This document shows positions 47,670-59,104 of a stretch of DNA of 64,000 nucleotides, one piece after another. The translations under genes and the position numbers were made by a program. The number at the start of each line of letters is the position of its first letter. Positions within the stretch are counted from its first letter, which is position 1. This DNA comes from Mantis religiosa (Eukaryota; Arthropoda; Insecta; Mantodea; Mantidae). The notes below the pieces were generated by a model that did not search any database, was not told the DNA's origin, and saw only the letters and a list, made by a program, of their open reading frames with translations. The stretch covers positions 17,915,018 to 17,979,017 of the forward strand of contig CM060953.1 in the NCBI GenBank assembly GCA_030765055.1, read 5' to 3'.

Positions 47670-50035
47670 CAAATCTTTTCTATCAGCTTTCTGCCGTTCG
47701 CCTTACTAAATCTTTATCTGCTTTTGAAGTTTAGGTCGTCGTACTTCGCAATAATTTCTGTTCTCGTTGGATAAGTTTTCCTCCGTCATCTAATTTCACA
47801 AATTCTACACACAAAAGTTACATTCTTCACTTCATTGTCGTCCATGTTACAAAGATAGTCCGCCATTAATCGACCCCTCGGAGGCGGACCAAAATTTGAG
47901 CCGGACCATCGTATTTGGTCCCCGGATTATCGCTAATCCCAGTTTATGAATAAGAAAGTCGATCATCCATAGTTAGTTCATCGGTTAAGCGGTAGCAAGC
48001 TTGTGCATCCACGTGCGCTATAGTCGGATTTCTTCTTCCTCTCTTCAGTTGTTTGTCTGCTCTGAGTGCTTAGTGTAGCTCTTAGCGCACGGAAGATATT
48101 CTGAGGCCTATAGCAGCGCTAAACCAGTGAGCTAAACATTTGTGAACTGAGGAGAAATAGTGACAATAAGATCCCATACTTTCTTTTTCTATTATTGTTC
48201 TATATGTGGCAGTGCAATGTGTCACTGACAATCTATATTGTAACAGAAAAGACAGTGGCCGATACTGCTAGCCACTTTGTACAACCTTATAATTCTAGTT
48301 TTTTTTTTTTTTACTTTCGATGCAATAAAGCACTATAATTGAAAACTAAAAATCATTACACTATAATATTCATAGAACACGTCTTGAGGTAGGAGAATAA
48401 TATAGTAAAATTCCGATTAATCTCCTCGGCTACAGACCGCGCGACAATATTGTAACTGAAAAGACAGAGGCCGATACTACTAGACACTTTCTACAAGCCT
48501 TATAAATCTAGCTTTCTTATTTTCGATGTAATAAAGTACTATAAATGAAAACTAAAAATGATTACAGTATACTATCAATAGAACATATCTTGAGGTAAGA
48601 GAATAATATAGTCAGATTCCGATTAACCACCACAGTTATAGAGTAAAGTAAAAAATTTAACCCGGCCGATATTGCATGACTTTCCCCTGTAACAGTTGCA
48701 CATCGGTTTAAAGAAGCCAGGTTTTATCAAATGTACATCTGTTGCCATGGATACACCTACTGACTTGTAAGTACTAACGTCCACTGTAACAGGAAGTACT
48801 TCACAGAAGCACAGTGTTAGCCATGATCCACTAAACATTTTCCTAGAACCAGTTTTCAGTTATAAACTACAGTAATTGGATGGATTATTTCCGAGTAACT
48901 TCAGATATAATTCCCCAGACCTACGCTTCGTTATCTTCCAACTAGGAACAGATTTTCCAGGAAGCGATAGACACAGGCAAGCTGTAACAGATCTATAGAT
49001 GTAAGACTTATAAGGAAAAAGCAGAGATAAATCTGCAACCGTTAGAAGTAGTGATAGTACTTTACTCATCTCCCAAAACGACAGGTGAAAGTTAGGACAA
49101 GGTCAAAGCTCGTGGGAATCCGCGACAGAAAGACCACATTATCTTTATGGGCTGAGAGACTAAATGGCGAAAAGAATGAATAAGATCTTTACACATGAAG
49201 CATACTGAATCGGGTATTAAATATTTTAGTTTATTTATATATCTGCCTTGTTGTTTTTATTTTAATTTTTAAGAAACTTCTAACATATGTATGATTGTTT
49301 GTCCTATTTTTAAAAAAGAGTAAGTCACAATTGCATTACGAGGAAAGTGTTCAATATACGTTCTGTATTAATCAATAAACATTTCTTGTTTCATTGTTAA
49401 AACATACTGAGAAAACGTTTTACTATTATGGAAATATGTTGAAAAATTCTGGCAAAATATGTAAGTTGGTAATGAACAAATATTTTGTCCTTTGTTACTC
49501 TGTGTAGACAGGAAACACAAAATGGCAGTTAAAATTGGAAATTATTGCATCATTTATGTCAAAATATGGAGTCTCTGACTACACAACAAGTAAAAGTAAA
49601 AACAAATGAAAATGTATAAATTCTAATTTTCTAAGTATGTCTATAAGTTGTTCATTTCAAGTTTTGTGTAAATCAGAAACTTTAAGAGATAAACAAAATG
49701 GTAATATGCAAACATGTGGATATCTTTAAAACACAAAGTCCATGTATAACATAATTTTTATGTGAAGTATTTCTGAGATATTTTCTGTTGCTTGTTTGCA
49801 TCTTCTTAAGCTATTAACTTTATAATTTATTTTCTAAAACTCTAAATAGTATTTTACTCAGCAGTTTATAACTTTTCGTTAGTTATTTTTATTATTATTT
49901 TGTTTTGTTTTTTTTAACCTATAGTTTCCAGCAATCCATTTCAACTTGGATGTCAAAGACCATATAATTCTCTTCATATGACTCTTTATCAGACTTAAGG
50001 TTCTATTACTGCCATAAAGTAACAGACGCAACTAC
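47670..50035. other. Unrecognised sequence with one 211-bp tandem duplication
   Basis: 48,239-48,435 and 48,450-48,650 are diverged copies offset by 211 bp (GTAACAGAAAAGACAG / GTAACTGAAAAGACAG, and AGAATAATATAGT in both). Otherwise AT-rich without recognised features. Confidence 0.5.
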
Positions 50036-50052
50036 CGACTTACATCCCTTTC

Positions 50053-50294
50053 AGGCCGCGCCGTGACTCAGTGGTTAGACCGCTTGGCTCTCACCAAGGC
50101 GGCCCGGGTTCGATCCCAGGCGACCGCAAATGAGATTTGTAGTGGACAACACGGCGCTGGGGCGGGTTTTCTCCGGGATCTCCGGTTTCCCCCGCCATCT
50201 CATTCCACCGTTGCTTCATCTTCATCTCATGTATCATCAGTGTCATCGCCTGCGGTGCCGTATGTAGTAAAAGCGGGCGTTAAACACTACACAT
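50053..50294 (+). repeat. SINE-1 with perfect target-site duplication
   Basis: Complete plus-strand copy: GCCGCGCCGTGACTCAGTGG, GGCTCTCACCAAGGCGGCCC, GGGTTCGATCCCAGG, the body and a CACTACACAT end. A perfect 13-bp duplication TTACATCCCTTTC lies at 50,040-50,052 and 50,295-50,307. Confidence 0.95.
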
Positions 50295-50551
50295 TTACAT
50301 CCCTTTCGAAGGAAGCTATACTAAAGATTTTACGCCCGAAAAATTGCATCGTCATCTACCAAATTTAAACCTGCAATCTCGGCTAGTATGTTAGCTCTAT
50401 TCCAGAGATAACAACCCCTGCCTTAGGGCTTTGCTAACTTCTGCAAGAGATACATAGCCAAAATAGCGAAAATTCCGAACCATTGGACTTCCCCAATATA
50501 GACTAAATTCGATCGCATCCTTCATTGGCTGTGGTAGGGTTCGCTACTATC

Positions 50552-50577
50552 CCGTTTCCCGTCTCCGTAGCTTAGAT
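50552..50577 (+). repeat. 5' piece of the SINE-2 array 4 head, cut off by hAT insertion
   Basis: CCGTCTCCGTAGCTTAGAT corresponds to the SINE-2 start GCCTCGGTAGCGTAGAT. The head resumes at 60,015 with GCGTATATCATAGTGTGTCT, matching GCGTAGATGGTAGCGTGTCT. The 8 bp GCTTAGAT / GCGTATAT are the diverged target duplication of the hAT element. Confidence 0.75.
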
Positions 50578-51802
50578 CAGTGTTTCTCCAACTCTTCTGC
50601 CTCAAGGACCTCCTTATTCCCTAACAACTTGTTCGCGGAACCCCATAATTTAGCTACTCAGTTTATATAAACGAGTCGACTTTTGGTTGAATTTTATAAT
50701 TAGAATTTAAATAATTACTGTATTATAATTTAAGATATTTTCTTGTAAATTTAGTTTTTAATTTAATTAATAATAATTAATTTAAAACTTCAAGTTAAAT
50801 TAAATAAAATAAACTTGTGTATAAAATGTATTTTAAATAAAGCATATATATTTTAAAATTGTACTTATTAATTTTTTTCACTTTAAAGTAAATCTTACAC
50901 AAGTCTGCCTAACTAGGCTTTTATTTAACTTTAGCCTTACATCTGTAAAAATTTGAAATACCACACTCTTTGGATTAGCCAAGGATTATCAACATTAGGC
51001 ACAACATGTTATAAAAATGAATTTGTTTTCCATGTAAAGAAACTATTTTTATACATATAAAAATTTATTCATTAAGTTCTCAATCCACCATTTTATAATT
51101 TCAAAAAAATTAATATTGGGTTACTAAAAAACCAATTTATATGGAAAAAGCTTGAAACTTTGTTCACTGGAATGTATTAAGGTCAACAATACAGCTGTTT
51201 TTTTAACGAAGTTCAATTAAGCTGGGATTAATGTTGGTGATTTTTGCTCTTAAGTCAGTTTCTACATTGGAAAGTCTGTTTCTGTTCAATGGTTTGACGT
51301 TGAACAAAACTGAAAATATTTGTTCGCACAGATAGATGGTTGGGAAGGGCACAATATACTTAAGTGCTTTCGTAGCAAGTTCATTAAATTCACTCTGCGC
51401 CAGGAACCAAAATTGTGCAAGTTCATTTTCCTGGTATACAACCTTCCATTCTTTGCTGTTGGTCCTGTTCTTTTTCTGAAAGGTATCAATGCTGATGCCT
51501 ATGTCCTTTTTCTGGAAAGGATACTTTATCCACTCATTCTGATCATTTGTTAGTGCTGGAAAGTACTTCCTCAAAGTATTTGATAGGCCATTCAGGTGTT
51601 CTACTTCTACTGTTCTTCAATATTTTTAGCAAAGTGTCTTCTGATGAAGTCAGAAAATGTTTCAAAATAGGAAAGGAGCCTATTTCTTTTCTACACGACA
51701 GTTCCTCACGTGAAGTTTCCCTGTCATTGCTTCAATTTTCTCATGAACAGCGAAATCATCTGGTTTTGGTCCTTGAAATTTCCGGTTTAGTTCATTTAAG
51801 TG

Positions 51803-52309
51803 TTTTTTTTTTTTTTTTTTTTTTTTTTTGTAATTTACGTCCTCCTTAAGTCATATCGGACGGTGAATAAATTGGATGAAATGAAGCTGAAATGAGTCCA
51901 GTGTCCATGGAGCTTACAGTTACCCCACATTCGCCATTAAAGTTAAGTGAAAATCTCGGAAAAAGCTTACTTACCCGAGATTCGAACTCGGGACCTCTTA
52001 GACGTGACTGGCCGTGCTGTGGCTCAGTGGTTAGACCGCTTGGCTCTCACCAAGGCGGCCTGGGTTCATCCCAGGCGACCGCAAAATGAGATTTATGGTG
52101 GACAACACGGCGCTGGGGCGGGTTTTCTCCGGGATCTCCGGTTTCCCCCGCCATCTCATTCCACCGGTGCTCCATCTTCATCTCATGTATCATCAGTGTC
52201 ACCGCCTGCGGTGCCGTATGTAGTAAAAGCGGGCGTTAAACACTACACATTTCATTTCCATTCTTGCACGTGAGGAAGACACGCTACCATCTACGCTACC
52301 GAGGCGGGC
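51803..52309 (-). repeat. SINE-2 inserted in the hAT, itself split by a SINE-1
   Basis: Minus-strand SINE-2 with a poly(A) tail of about 28 nt (T-run at 51,803-51,832) and head ending near 52,309. Flanking duplication TCATTTAAGTGT / TCGTTTAAGTGT (51,792-51,803 and 52,310-52,321). The head is interrupted at 52,008-52,261 by SINE-1. Confidence 0.9.
52008..52261 (+). repeat. SINE-1 inserted in SINE-2
   Basis: TGGCCGTGCTGTGGCTCAGTGG start, GGCTCTCACCAAGGCGGCC and CTGGGTTCATCCCAGGCGACC (B box with one base lost). Flanking duplication TCTTAGACGTGA / TCTTGCACGTGA (51,996-52,007 and 52,262-52,273), which lies within the SINE-2 head. Confidence 0.92.
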
Positions 52310-53137
52310 TCGTTTAAGTGTGAGAAGATGCTAGCTAGATAGGCCACTTTGCACAACCATTCAAAGTCACACAATCGTTCGCTGAGGGGAAACTGTTTGT
52401 GCTTGCTGTCTTCAAAAAATAGCCTCAGTTTATCACGAAATTAAAAAAATCGCGAAAGAACATTTGTATAAAAAAGCCAGTAAACGTCTGTGTGCAAGAA
52501 GAGTTGCTTATGTTTGCTTCCCATTTCTTCAATATTTCTTGAATATCTGTCAGTTAAGAGGACAGGCTTTAATGTAGTTCACAATTTTAACCAACTTTTC
52601 TAACGTTACCTTCAAATCTGACGAAAGTATTTTAGAGCCATCGCCTCTCTATGTATCGAGCAATGAGTCCGCTTAATCTCAGGGTTGACAGCTTGAAATT
52701 GAGCTCTTAATCCAGTATTGTGTCCAGACATCACTGCTGCCCGTCGGTGCTAATGCCTACACGAACTTTCCACTCAAGATCTTGCTCTGAAATAAATCCA
52801 TCAAGTCTCTAAAAGACATCCTCAGCAGTGTTACGCAAGACTTCCCTACAAAACAATAGGTCTTCCACAAGCTCTTTCTCGTGTTCGTAACGTACAAAAG
52901 CTAACAAATGAAACATATAAGTGAAATCTGTACTTTCGTCAAGTAGTAAAGCATACTTGTACATTGTTGTTGACTTTAACCTAATAATTAGGTGGTACAG
53001 GATATTTTAAAACATATGAACAATTCTAAGTTTAACTGAAACATTTGATAGTGGGACTGTGTTCAGCTATTTGGCAGCTGAATACCAATCATTATGCTAT
53101 ACGCTCACTTTCTTCTCGGGCAGTGAAAAAGATGATT

Positions 53138-53190
53138 AGATATCAACGTTTCTGGAGTGTGCATCTCTACCATCATCAGGCTATTTATAA
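53138..53190 (-). ncRNA. Fossil hammerhead ribozyme, copy 2
   Basis: Minus strand: core CTGATGA, helix II strands GG-AG / CT-CC with point mutations, second core as AGAAAC, then GTT and GATATCTAATC (helix I side). A decayed version of the hammerhead in the left terminal repeat. Confidence 0.6.
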
Positions 53191-53708
53191 AATATTATAA
53201 CCTAAAATGAAATACTGGATATAACACAATTATAAGCAAAGACAAAACACTACCAATCCTCACATTACTGAACAAAAGACTGATTTCAGTAAATTAAATG
53301 CTAGGTCAGGAGATGGCGTGAGTATAGAAAATTGTGTCAAAGAAACGTCAGTGCTTAACTTTGTAACTAAATTTTAATGGCGGGCACACAATTCCACGTT
53401 GGGACGCCAATTTGATACAATATATCATGGTGAGCAAAGAGTTCTGCGTTGAGGCGCCAATATGATACTATAATTTAATGGCGAGCAAATAAGTTGGCGA
53501 GCAAAGAGGTTTCTCTCATGGTATGCGTGGATGTGTGCGAGAAGTATGTTTTAATAACACTGGAATGCCCGTTTCCAACTTATTTATTTACTGCTTCTTC
53601 TTTTAAAACATCGAAATGAAAGTTGCCGACCAAGGGTTACCAATCTCTGTTTAGAGTTACTGACAGCAGAATGTTTATTACTCGATAAATTTATTCGTTC
53701 CTCATATA

Positions 53709-54435
53709 CAGGATGTTACAAAAAGGTACGGCCAAACTTTCAGGAAACATTCCTCACACACAAAGAAAGAAAATATGTTATGTGGACATGTGACCGGAAA
53801 CGCTAAATTTCCATGTTAGAGCTCATTTTAGTATTTCTCTTAAAATGTAAATTGAAATCATTCGTGCAGACAAATGTCAAAATACCCATTGTGGTTCATG
53901 CACGATGGAGCTCCTGCACATTTCAGTCGAAGTGTTCGTACGCTTCTCAACAACAGATACGGTGACAAATAGATTGGTAGAGGCGGACCAATTCCATGGC
54001 CTCCACGCTCTCCTGACCTCAGCCCTCTTGACTTTCATTTATGGGGGCATTTGAAAGCTCTTGTCTACACAACCCAGGTACCAAATGTAGAGACTCTTCG
54101 TGCTCGTATTGTGGACGGCTGTGATACAATACGCCATTCTCCAGGGATGCATCAGCGCATCAGGGACTCCATGCGACGGAGGATGGATGCATGTAACCTC
54201 GCTAACGGAGGACATTTTGAACATTTCCTGTAATAAAGTGTTTGAAGTCACGCTGGTACGTTCTGTTGCTGTGTGTTTCCATTCCATGATTAATGTGATT
54301 TGAAGAGAAGTAATAAAATGAGCTCTAACATGGAAATTAAGCGTTTCCGGACACATGTCCGCATAACACATTTTCTTTCTTTGTGTGTGAGGAATGTTTC
54401 CTGAAAGTTTGGCCGTACCTTTTTGTAACATCCTG
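53709..54435 (+). mobile_element. Internally deleted mariner-like element with about 130-bp inverted repeats
   Basis: Starts CAGGATGTTACAAAAAGGTA and ends with its inverse, TA on both sides (53,707-53,708 and 54,436-54,437). The inverted repeats extend about 130 bp inward. A transposase C-terminal half remains on the plus strand (about 53,885-54,233): YPLWFMHDGAPAHFSRSVR with the second catalytic Asp, then GPIPWPPRSPDLSPLDFHLW with the third motif, then GGHFEHFL and a stop. The N-terminal half is missing. Confidence 0.88.
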
Positions 54436-54890
54436 TATATATGAACCGACAAATATTCAAGACAGAACCAGCCTTAATCGCCCTCACGCCTCAGACTGCT
54501 CTCATCGGCCTGACGCCAAAGACCCTTCTAATGGCTTCCTGGCCACGAACAGCCCACATCGGCTCCACGCCGAAGACTGTTCTCCATGACCACAGCTGCG
54601 CGTGAGTGTATCACTTTCACTTACTGAAAAACTCCTTTTCAACCAAAGATCCTTTTGTGGCTGTTTTGTCGCCATTCTGAATGGTTCAAAGAATTCCCTA
54701 TTCATACAAGTCAAGTGACCCCTTTAGAAACAGCTAAGGACACTGTTTCTTACATTGCTTTAGTTATAACAACTTCCCCCCCCCCCCAACTGCTGGACTC
54801 AACTGGCCTTGCCCTTGTCGAAACAAAGAACCAACATTCCTTTGACATCCATCATGATTCTTTACTTCTGGCAAACTTTAATTTCGGTAT
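54436..54890. other. Unassigned internal part of the Penelope-like element
   Basis: No domain recognised; contains a 12-base C-run near 54,777. Confidence 0.3.
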
Positions 54891-54891
54891 C

Positions 54892-55304
54892 AACTTGATT
54901 ATCAAGCTGTATTGATCTTTGCTTCTTAATTCGACGTATTTCCATTTTTAAGGCCGGTTTCTAAAAGGAGATGAACTGAAATCCAGCATCACGACTAAGC
55001 CTTCTCCTTTCAGAGGAAATCGTCAAAGCCTCCTTAATCCTCCGCTCCCAGTAACTGTTGCATTTTACCAAGATGGTCGTCTCCCGAAAATAGGCTCTAT
55101 GGTCGTTGTTAAAACAATCTTCTCCCAGTCCAACCTTCTCAGGATGCTCCGTTCATGTTCGATTATTCTAATAGCAATGGTTCTTCCGGTTTGTCCTATA
55201 CAAGGTGTCCCACATTCATAGGGGATGCTCCTCTTGGAAATCGATCTTAAATAGAAATCCGTCAAATTAAGAAGCAAAGATCAATACAGCTTGATAATCA
55301 AGTT
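54892..55304. repeat. Perfect 40-bp inverted repeat flanking the endonuclease fragment
   Basis: 54,892-54,931 (AACTTGATTATCAAGCTGTA...) and 55,265-55,304 are exact inverse copies without mismatch, surrounding the GIY-YIG piece. Confidence 0.9.
54950..55277 (-). pseudogene. GIY-YIG endonuclease fragment of a Penelope-like element
   Basis: The 70-residue open frame (55,277-55,065) contains IPYECGTPCIGQTGRTIAIR followed by IIEHERSI. This is the Penelope-type GIY-YIG nuclease core (x-C-G-x-x-x-IGQTGR-x-x-x-x-R-x-x-EH) with its characteristic Cys. The nuclease nicks target DNA for priming. The frame stops near 55,065 and no reverse transcriptase precedes it. Confidence 0.8.
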
Positions 55305-55480
55305 AAGTAGTCACGTTTCTTTGACACAATTTTCCATACTCACGCCATCTTCTGACCTGGAATTTAATTTACTGAAAACAGTCTTTTGTTCAGTAATGCA
55401 AATTGTGATAGTGTTTTGTCTTTGTTTATAGTTGTGTTATATCCAGTATTTCATTTGAGGTTATAACATTTTATAAATAA

Positions 55481-55976
55481 TGTCATCCAATTATCGGAAG
55501 ACACGCCCAACTGGAGCTGGGTAGGGAACAGGAAGTAATGAGGCCACGCCCACCCATTTATCTTGTAGCGCTAACATAGGGGATGGTAGGGAAAGTGTCA
55601 CTAGGCACTGTCCGTCTCTTTCCCCTTCCCCTGACGTCTCGAACAATAGGGATGATGTTCTAACCCGCGAAACTTCCAGACACAGCGATCTACGTATATT
55701 ACGGATGCAGTGGACCAGTCCGTTCAGGTCTTGGCGAGCAGCCGTGAGGAGCACCGTGCTAGAGAACGGACTGGAAGACTGTGTACGTGTATCAGAGGAG
55801 TTGTACGTAATTGTGAGTTAGAGTGGACCTGTGACAGACGAACAGGTGGATTGTAATTGTGTGCGCTACGTAATTCTATGTAATCGGCAAGTGCTCCAAC
55901 TGTAATTCGGTTGAAATAAAGAACATTTTGAATTTGCGCAATTGGACTTTTAATTACACGAACCCACAAAGTCACA
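55481..55976 (+). repeat. Probable solo LTR of an LTR retrotransposon
   Basis: A 496-bp segment starting TGTCATCC and ending AAAGTCACA interrupts the Penelope-like terminal repeat exactly between TTATAAATA and ATCCTGATGATGG. It has AATAAA at about 55,915. Target duplication is not clear (only ATA shared). Superfamily unassigned. Confidence 0.65.
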
Positions 55977-56022
55977 ATATCCTGATGATGGGAGAGATGC
56001 ACACTCCCGAAACGTTGACATC
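55977..56022 (+). ncRNA. Fossil hammerhead ribozyme, copy 3 (best preserved core)
   Basis: Order seen: helix I 5' strand ATATC, core CTGATGA, one unpaired T, helix II GGGAG / CTCCC closed by AGATGCACA, second core GAAAC, palindromic ACGT minimal helix III, cleavage triplet GTT, and helix I 3' strand GACAT (one mismatch). This is the layout of the short-helix-III hammerheads known from Penelope-like elements. Confidence 0.7.
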
Positions 56023-56530
56023 TACAGTCCGGCCGCTCTATCTCCGGCTCTGACAGTTCTCGCGAGGGGGAAGCGCGTTGTTGCCAGTTCTTTAGCGGGA
56101 ATTTCAAACAGAGGAGCATGTGCATTTTAAATATTTCACGCATTTGCAGATCGTAGCTCTTCGTAAATGTACGTGGGCAACGTGTATATACATGATACCA
56201 GAATAGCTGCATATGGATACAATATACCATTTACTGCAAAAGAAATAACAAAAAGCTACTTCGCACGAGTGGGAAATTCCTTTCTCATATAATATTGATA
56301 TACATGTCGCCTTATAGCATCAAGTGAAGCTTTAAGGCTGCCTCGTTACCTTTGCTTTCCCGGTGTACGCAGAACTGCAGACGCCGAACTTAAATCAACT
56401 GGTACTTTTCCTTGGTCACATTCTTCCCACCTTCAAGTCGTCACAAACTCTGTCCAGCACCTTGGTAACAGGTAGTAGAGGTCCACCATTGTCCCGCTCC
56501 TTCTCGAAGTACTCACGTAGCCTGAATATA

Positions 56531-57967
56531 CACTCCTGGAAATGGAAATAAGAACACATTGACGCTGTTGTGTCAGACCCACCATACTTGCTCCGGACAT
56601 TGCGAGAGGGCTGTACAAGCAATGATCACACGCACGGCACAGCGGACACACCAGGAACCGCGGTGTTGGCCGTCGAATAGCGCTAGCTGCGCAGAGTTTG
56701 GGCACCGCCGCCGTCAGTGTCAGCCAGTTTGCCTTGGCATACGAAGCTACATTGCAGTCTTAACACTGGTAGCAAGCCGCGACAGCGTGGACGTGAACCG
56801 TATGTGCAGTTGACGCACTTTGAGCGAGGGCGTATAGTGGGTATGTGAGAGGCCGGGTGGACGTACCACCGAATTGCTCAACACGTGGGGTGTGAGGTGT
56901 CCACAGTACATCGATGTTGTCGCCAGTGGTCGGCGGAAGGCGCACGTAACCGTCGACCTGGCACTGGACAGCAGCGATGCACGGATGCACGCCAAGACCG
57001 TCGGATCCTACGCAGTGCCGTAGGGGACCGCACCGCCACTTCCCAGGGAATTAGGGACACTGTTGCTCCTGCGGTATCGGCGAGGACCATTCGCAACCGT
57101 CTCCATGAAGCTGAGCTACGGTCCCGCGCACCGTTAGGTCGTCTTCCGCTGACGCCCCAACATCGTGCAGCCCGCCTCCAGTGGTGTCGCGACAGGCGTG
57201 AATGGAGGGACGAATGGAGACGTGTCGTCTTCAGCGATGAGAGTCGCTTCTGCCTTGGTGCCAATGATGGTCGTATGCATGCTTTGCGCCGTGCAGGTGA
57301 GCGCCACAATCAGGACTGCATACGACCGAGGCACACAGGGCCAACACCCGGCATCATGGTTTGGGGAGCGATCTCCTACACTGGCCGTACACCTCTGGTG
57401 ATCGTCGAGGGGACACTGAATAGTGTATGGTACATCCAAACCGTCAACGAACCCATCGTTCTACCATTCCTAGACCCGCAAGGGAACTTGCTGTTCAAAC
57501 AGGGCAATGCACGTCCGCATGTATCCCGTGCCAGGCAACGTGCTCTAAAAGGTGTAAGTCAACTACCCTGGCCAGCAACATCTCCTGATCTGTCCCCCAT
57601 TGAGCATGTTTGGGACTGGATGGAACGTCGTCTCACGCGGTCTGCACGCCCAGCAGGAACGCTGGTCCAACTGAGGCGCCAGCTGGAAATGGCATGGCAA
57701 GCCGTTCCACAGGATTACCGTTCCACAAACCGTTCCACAGCATGTCTACGATCGTCTCCATGGGAGAATAGCAGCCTGCATTGCTGCGAAAGGTGGATAT
57801 ACACGGTACTAGTGCCGACATTGTGCATGCTCTGTTGCCTGTGTCTATGTGCCTATGGTTCTGTCGGTGTGATCATGTGATGTATCTGACCCCAGGAATG
57901 TGTCAATAAAGTTTCCCCTTCCTGGGACAATGAATTCACGGTGTTCTTATTTCAATTTCCAGGAGTG
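56531..57967 (+). mobile_element. Tc1-like transposon, family A, copy 2
   Basis: Same ends as 7,334-8,755 (CACTCCTGGAAATGGAAATA and inverse), TA at 56,529-56,530 and 57,968-57,969. It sits inside the DNA-binding domain frame of transposon X and is the innermost and therefore youngest layer of the nest. Confidence 0.95.
56780..57815 (+). pseudogene. Transposase of Tc1-like family A, copy 2; catalytic Asp changed to Gly
   Basis: The start ATG used in copy 1 is lost here (AAGCCGCGACAG at the same place) and the first helix-turn-helix contains a stop near 56,848. From 56,885 the frame is open: VSARTIRNRLHEAELRSRAP, WRRVVFSDESRFCL (first Asp) and IMVWGAISYTGRTPL. Then LLFKQGNARPHVS, where the second catalytic Asp (QQDNARPH in copy 1) is Gly, and SPDLSPIEHVWDW with the Glu. 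A duplicated CCGTTCCACA near 57,710-57,735 disrupts the end. Inactive. Confidence 0.88.
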
Positions 57968-58599
57968 TAAATTCATGGCTTTGGCTCTTATAAGAGCCGA
58001 TTTTTTCCTTGAATTCTGACGAACCAGTAGCCATATTACTATAATAGCGATAATAATAAGACTTACAGACGCTACAAATCGGAATTCACGCATACAAAAA
58101 ATTAAACAAACCACCAGCGCGGGATCCAAAAGCAACTAAAAGCCACGTGGCCCACACAAAGTTGCAGCGGCAACACGGCGCTGGATTTGCAAGCCACGCC
58201 TAGCAGCGACAACGCTGTTTGGCGCTAGCAGACAGTTTTAACTTCCTGACCACGATACCGGATTTACAGACTCCTAGTATCACAAACAGAAGCAGTTGGT
58301 GTGCGTGAAAGGTGTGAACGAAATATTCGAAAGAGTGATGTTGTAAAGAATATCTTGCATGATAATGAAATTACATGTTGGATTTCAATGTTTTGAAGCT
58401 AATATATCCTATACTCTCATTAAAAAGATAATTCTGACGATATGTCTTCAATTACTCGTTATTATATGTTGGTACTATTAACCTTCCCCCTCCACATCCT
58501 GCAGCCACTAAACGTCTGAGCCGGAGATAGAGCGGCCGGACTATAATCATATTTCCACCTGGCTGAATGCCCGAGAAGAAAGTGAGTGTATTCGTCATC

Positions 58600-58958
58600 A
58601 GGAGAGCTTCAGGTCTTATTATGCTATATATACTTTTAGCTGCTGGCAACATTAATTCCTCTGCAATGTTATAAGGCTTGCCACTAGCACTGCTTCATAG
58701 GAAGCTAGCGTTGCTTTTTCACTAGGTACTGGTTCCAGTAGAAACTTTTTCTATTCTAGGTTTCCTCATTTTCATCTCCTTACTTTTTATTTTAAAATAA
58801 TCAAGCGTCTTACCAAGGCAATCGGATGTTTTGTCTCTAAAATGTCTTCGCAGCTTAGCAGGCTTTATTGCGTCATTGGACAGTGCATCATAACACAAAA
58901 CACATTCAGGTAGCAATATTTTCGCCGTTTTACTTTCCGCAGATCGGTAGAACAGCAA
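58600..58958 (-). pseudogene. hAT transposase N-terminal part with BED zinc finger
   Basis: Minus-strand frame 58,958-58,722: PECVLCYDALSNDAIKPAKL, RRHFRDKTSDCLGKTLDYFK. The C-x2-C ... H pattern and wording are the BED-type N-terminus of ZBED5/FAM200/SCAND3-like hAT transposases. After a stop, EKATLASYEAVL and, in another frame, LPAAKSIYSIIRPEALL continue the protein until the Penelope-like element cuts it at about 58,605. It belongs with the piece at 51,203-53,080. Confidence 0.82.
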
Positions 58959-59104
58959 CTAGTTAAACTACTAGGCTCGCTAATAAAATTTGCCTCTTAA
59001 TCGCCAGTTATTGTAGGCCTGCGTTTAATTGATCCAGTCTGTAACCAACGATTGATGCTGAACGACGCGAATAAATTCTCGGTATCACAAATACAAACTG
59101 CCAG

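Larger units (their letters stand above)
51203..53080 (-). pseudogene. hAT transposase (ZBED/FAM200/SCAND3-like), catalytic and C-terminal part
   Basis: Reading on the minus strand: TVPLSNVSVKLRI near 53,050, YALLLDESTDFTYMFHLLAF (the hAT LDESTD block) near 52,960, RTHCSIHREA near 52,640, then a SINE-2 interruption at 52,309-51,803. It resumes with the stretch ending KYFPALTNDQNEWIKYPFQ, and the dimerisation domain ALKYIVPFPTIYLCEQIFSV (51,574-51,203). Several stops and frameshifts make it inactive. It belongs to the domesticated-like hAT group recognised by this LDEST and LCE(Q/S)-x-FS pattern. Confidence 0.85.
56025..58543 (-). mobile_element. Transposon X (TA target), truncated, with DNA-binding domain, split by Tc1-like copy 2
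   Basis: Ends AGTCCGGCCGCTCTATCTCC (from 56,026) and its exact inverse ending at 58,542 form a TIR of about 25-29 bp; TA is duplicated at 56,023-56,024 and 58,544-58,545. Excision restores CATCTAATCAT as in the other Penelope terminal repeats. On the minus strand a frame runs across the Tc1 site: RKKSALIRAKAMNL (58,010-57,970), then FRLREYFEKERDNGGPLLPV and TKVLDRVCDDLKV (56,545-56,430), a helix-turn-helix of IS630/Tc1-type transposases. The DDE part is absent. Confidence 0.8.
53083..58605. mobile_element. Penelope-like retroelement with inverted terminal repeats, carrying nested insertions
   Basis: Both outer edges carry CACTTTCTTCTCGGGCA in opposite orientation (about 53,103 and 58,570-58,595). 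The hAT transposase reading stops at one edge and resumes at the other, fixing the limits to within a few bases. The left terminal repeat (53,083-53,335) is inverted relative to the right one (55,290-55,480 plus 55,977-56,024 plus 58,544-58,605). A GIY-YIG endonuclease fragment lies inside. Reverse transcriptase is not recognisable, so the copy is internally deleted. Confidence 0.75.

Noticed and set aside
50053..50130. tRNA-Glu-like sequence considered as a tRNA gene
   Set aside because: It lacks a proper acceptor stem, continues into a SINE body, and is bounded by a 13-bp target duplication.
55481..55976. Five-bp target duplication for the solo LTR
   Set aside because: The flanks AATAA and ATATC do not match; only ATA is shared, so I do not claim a duplication.
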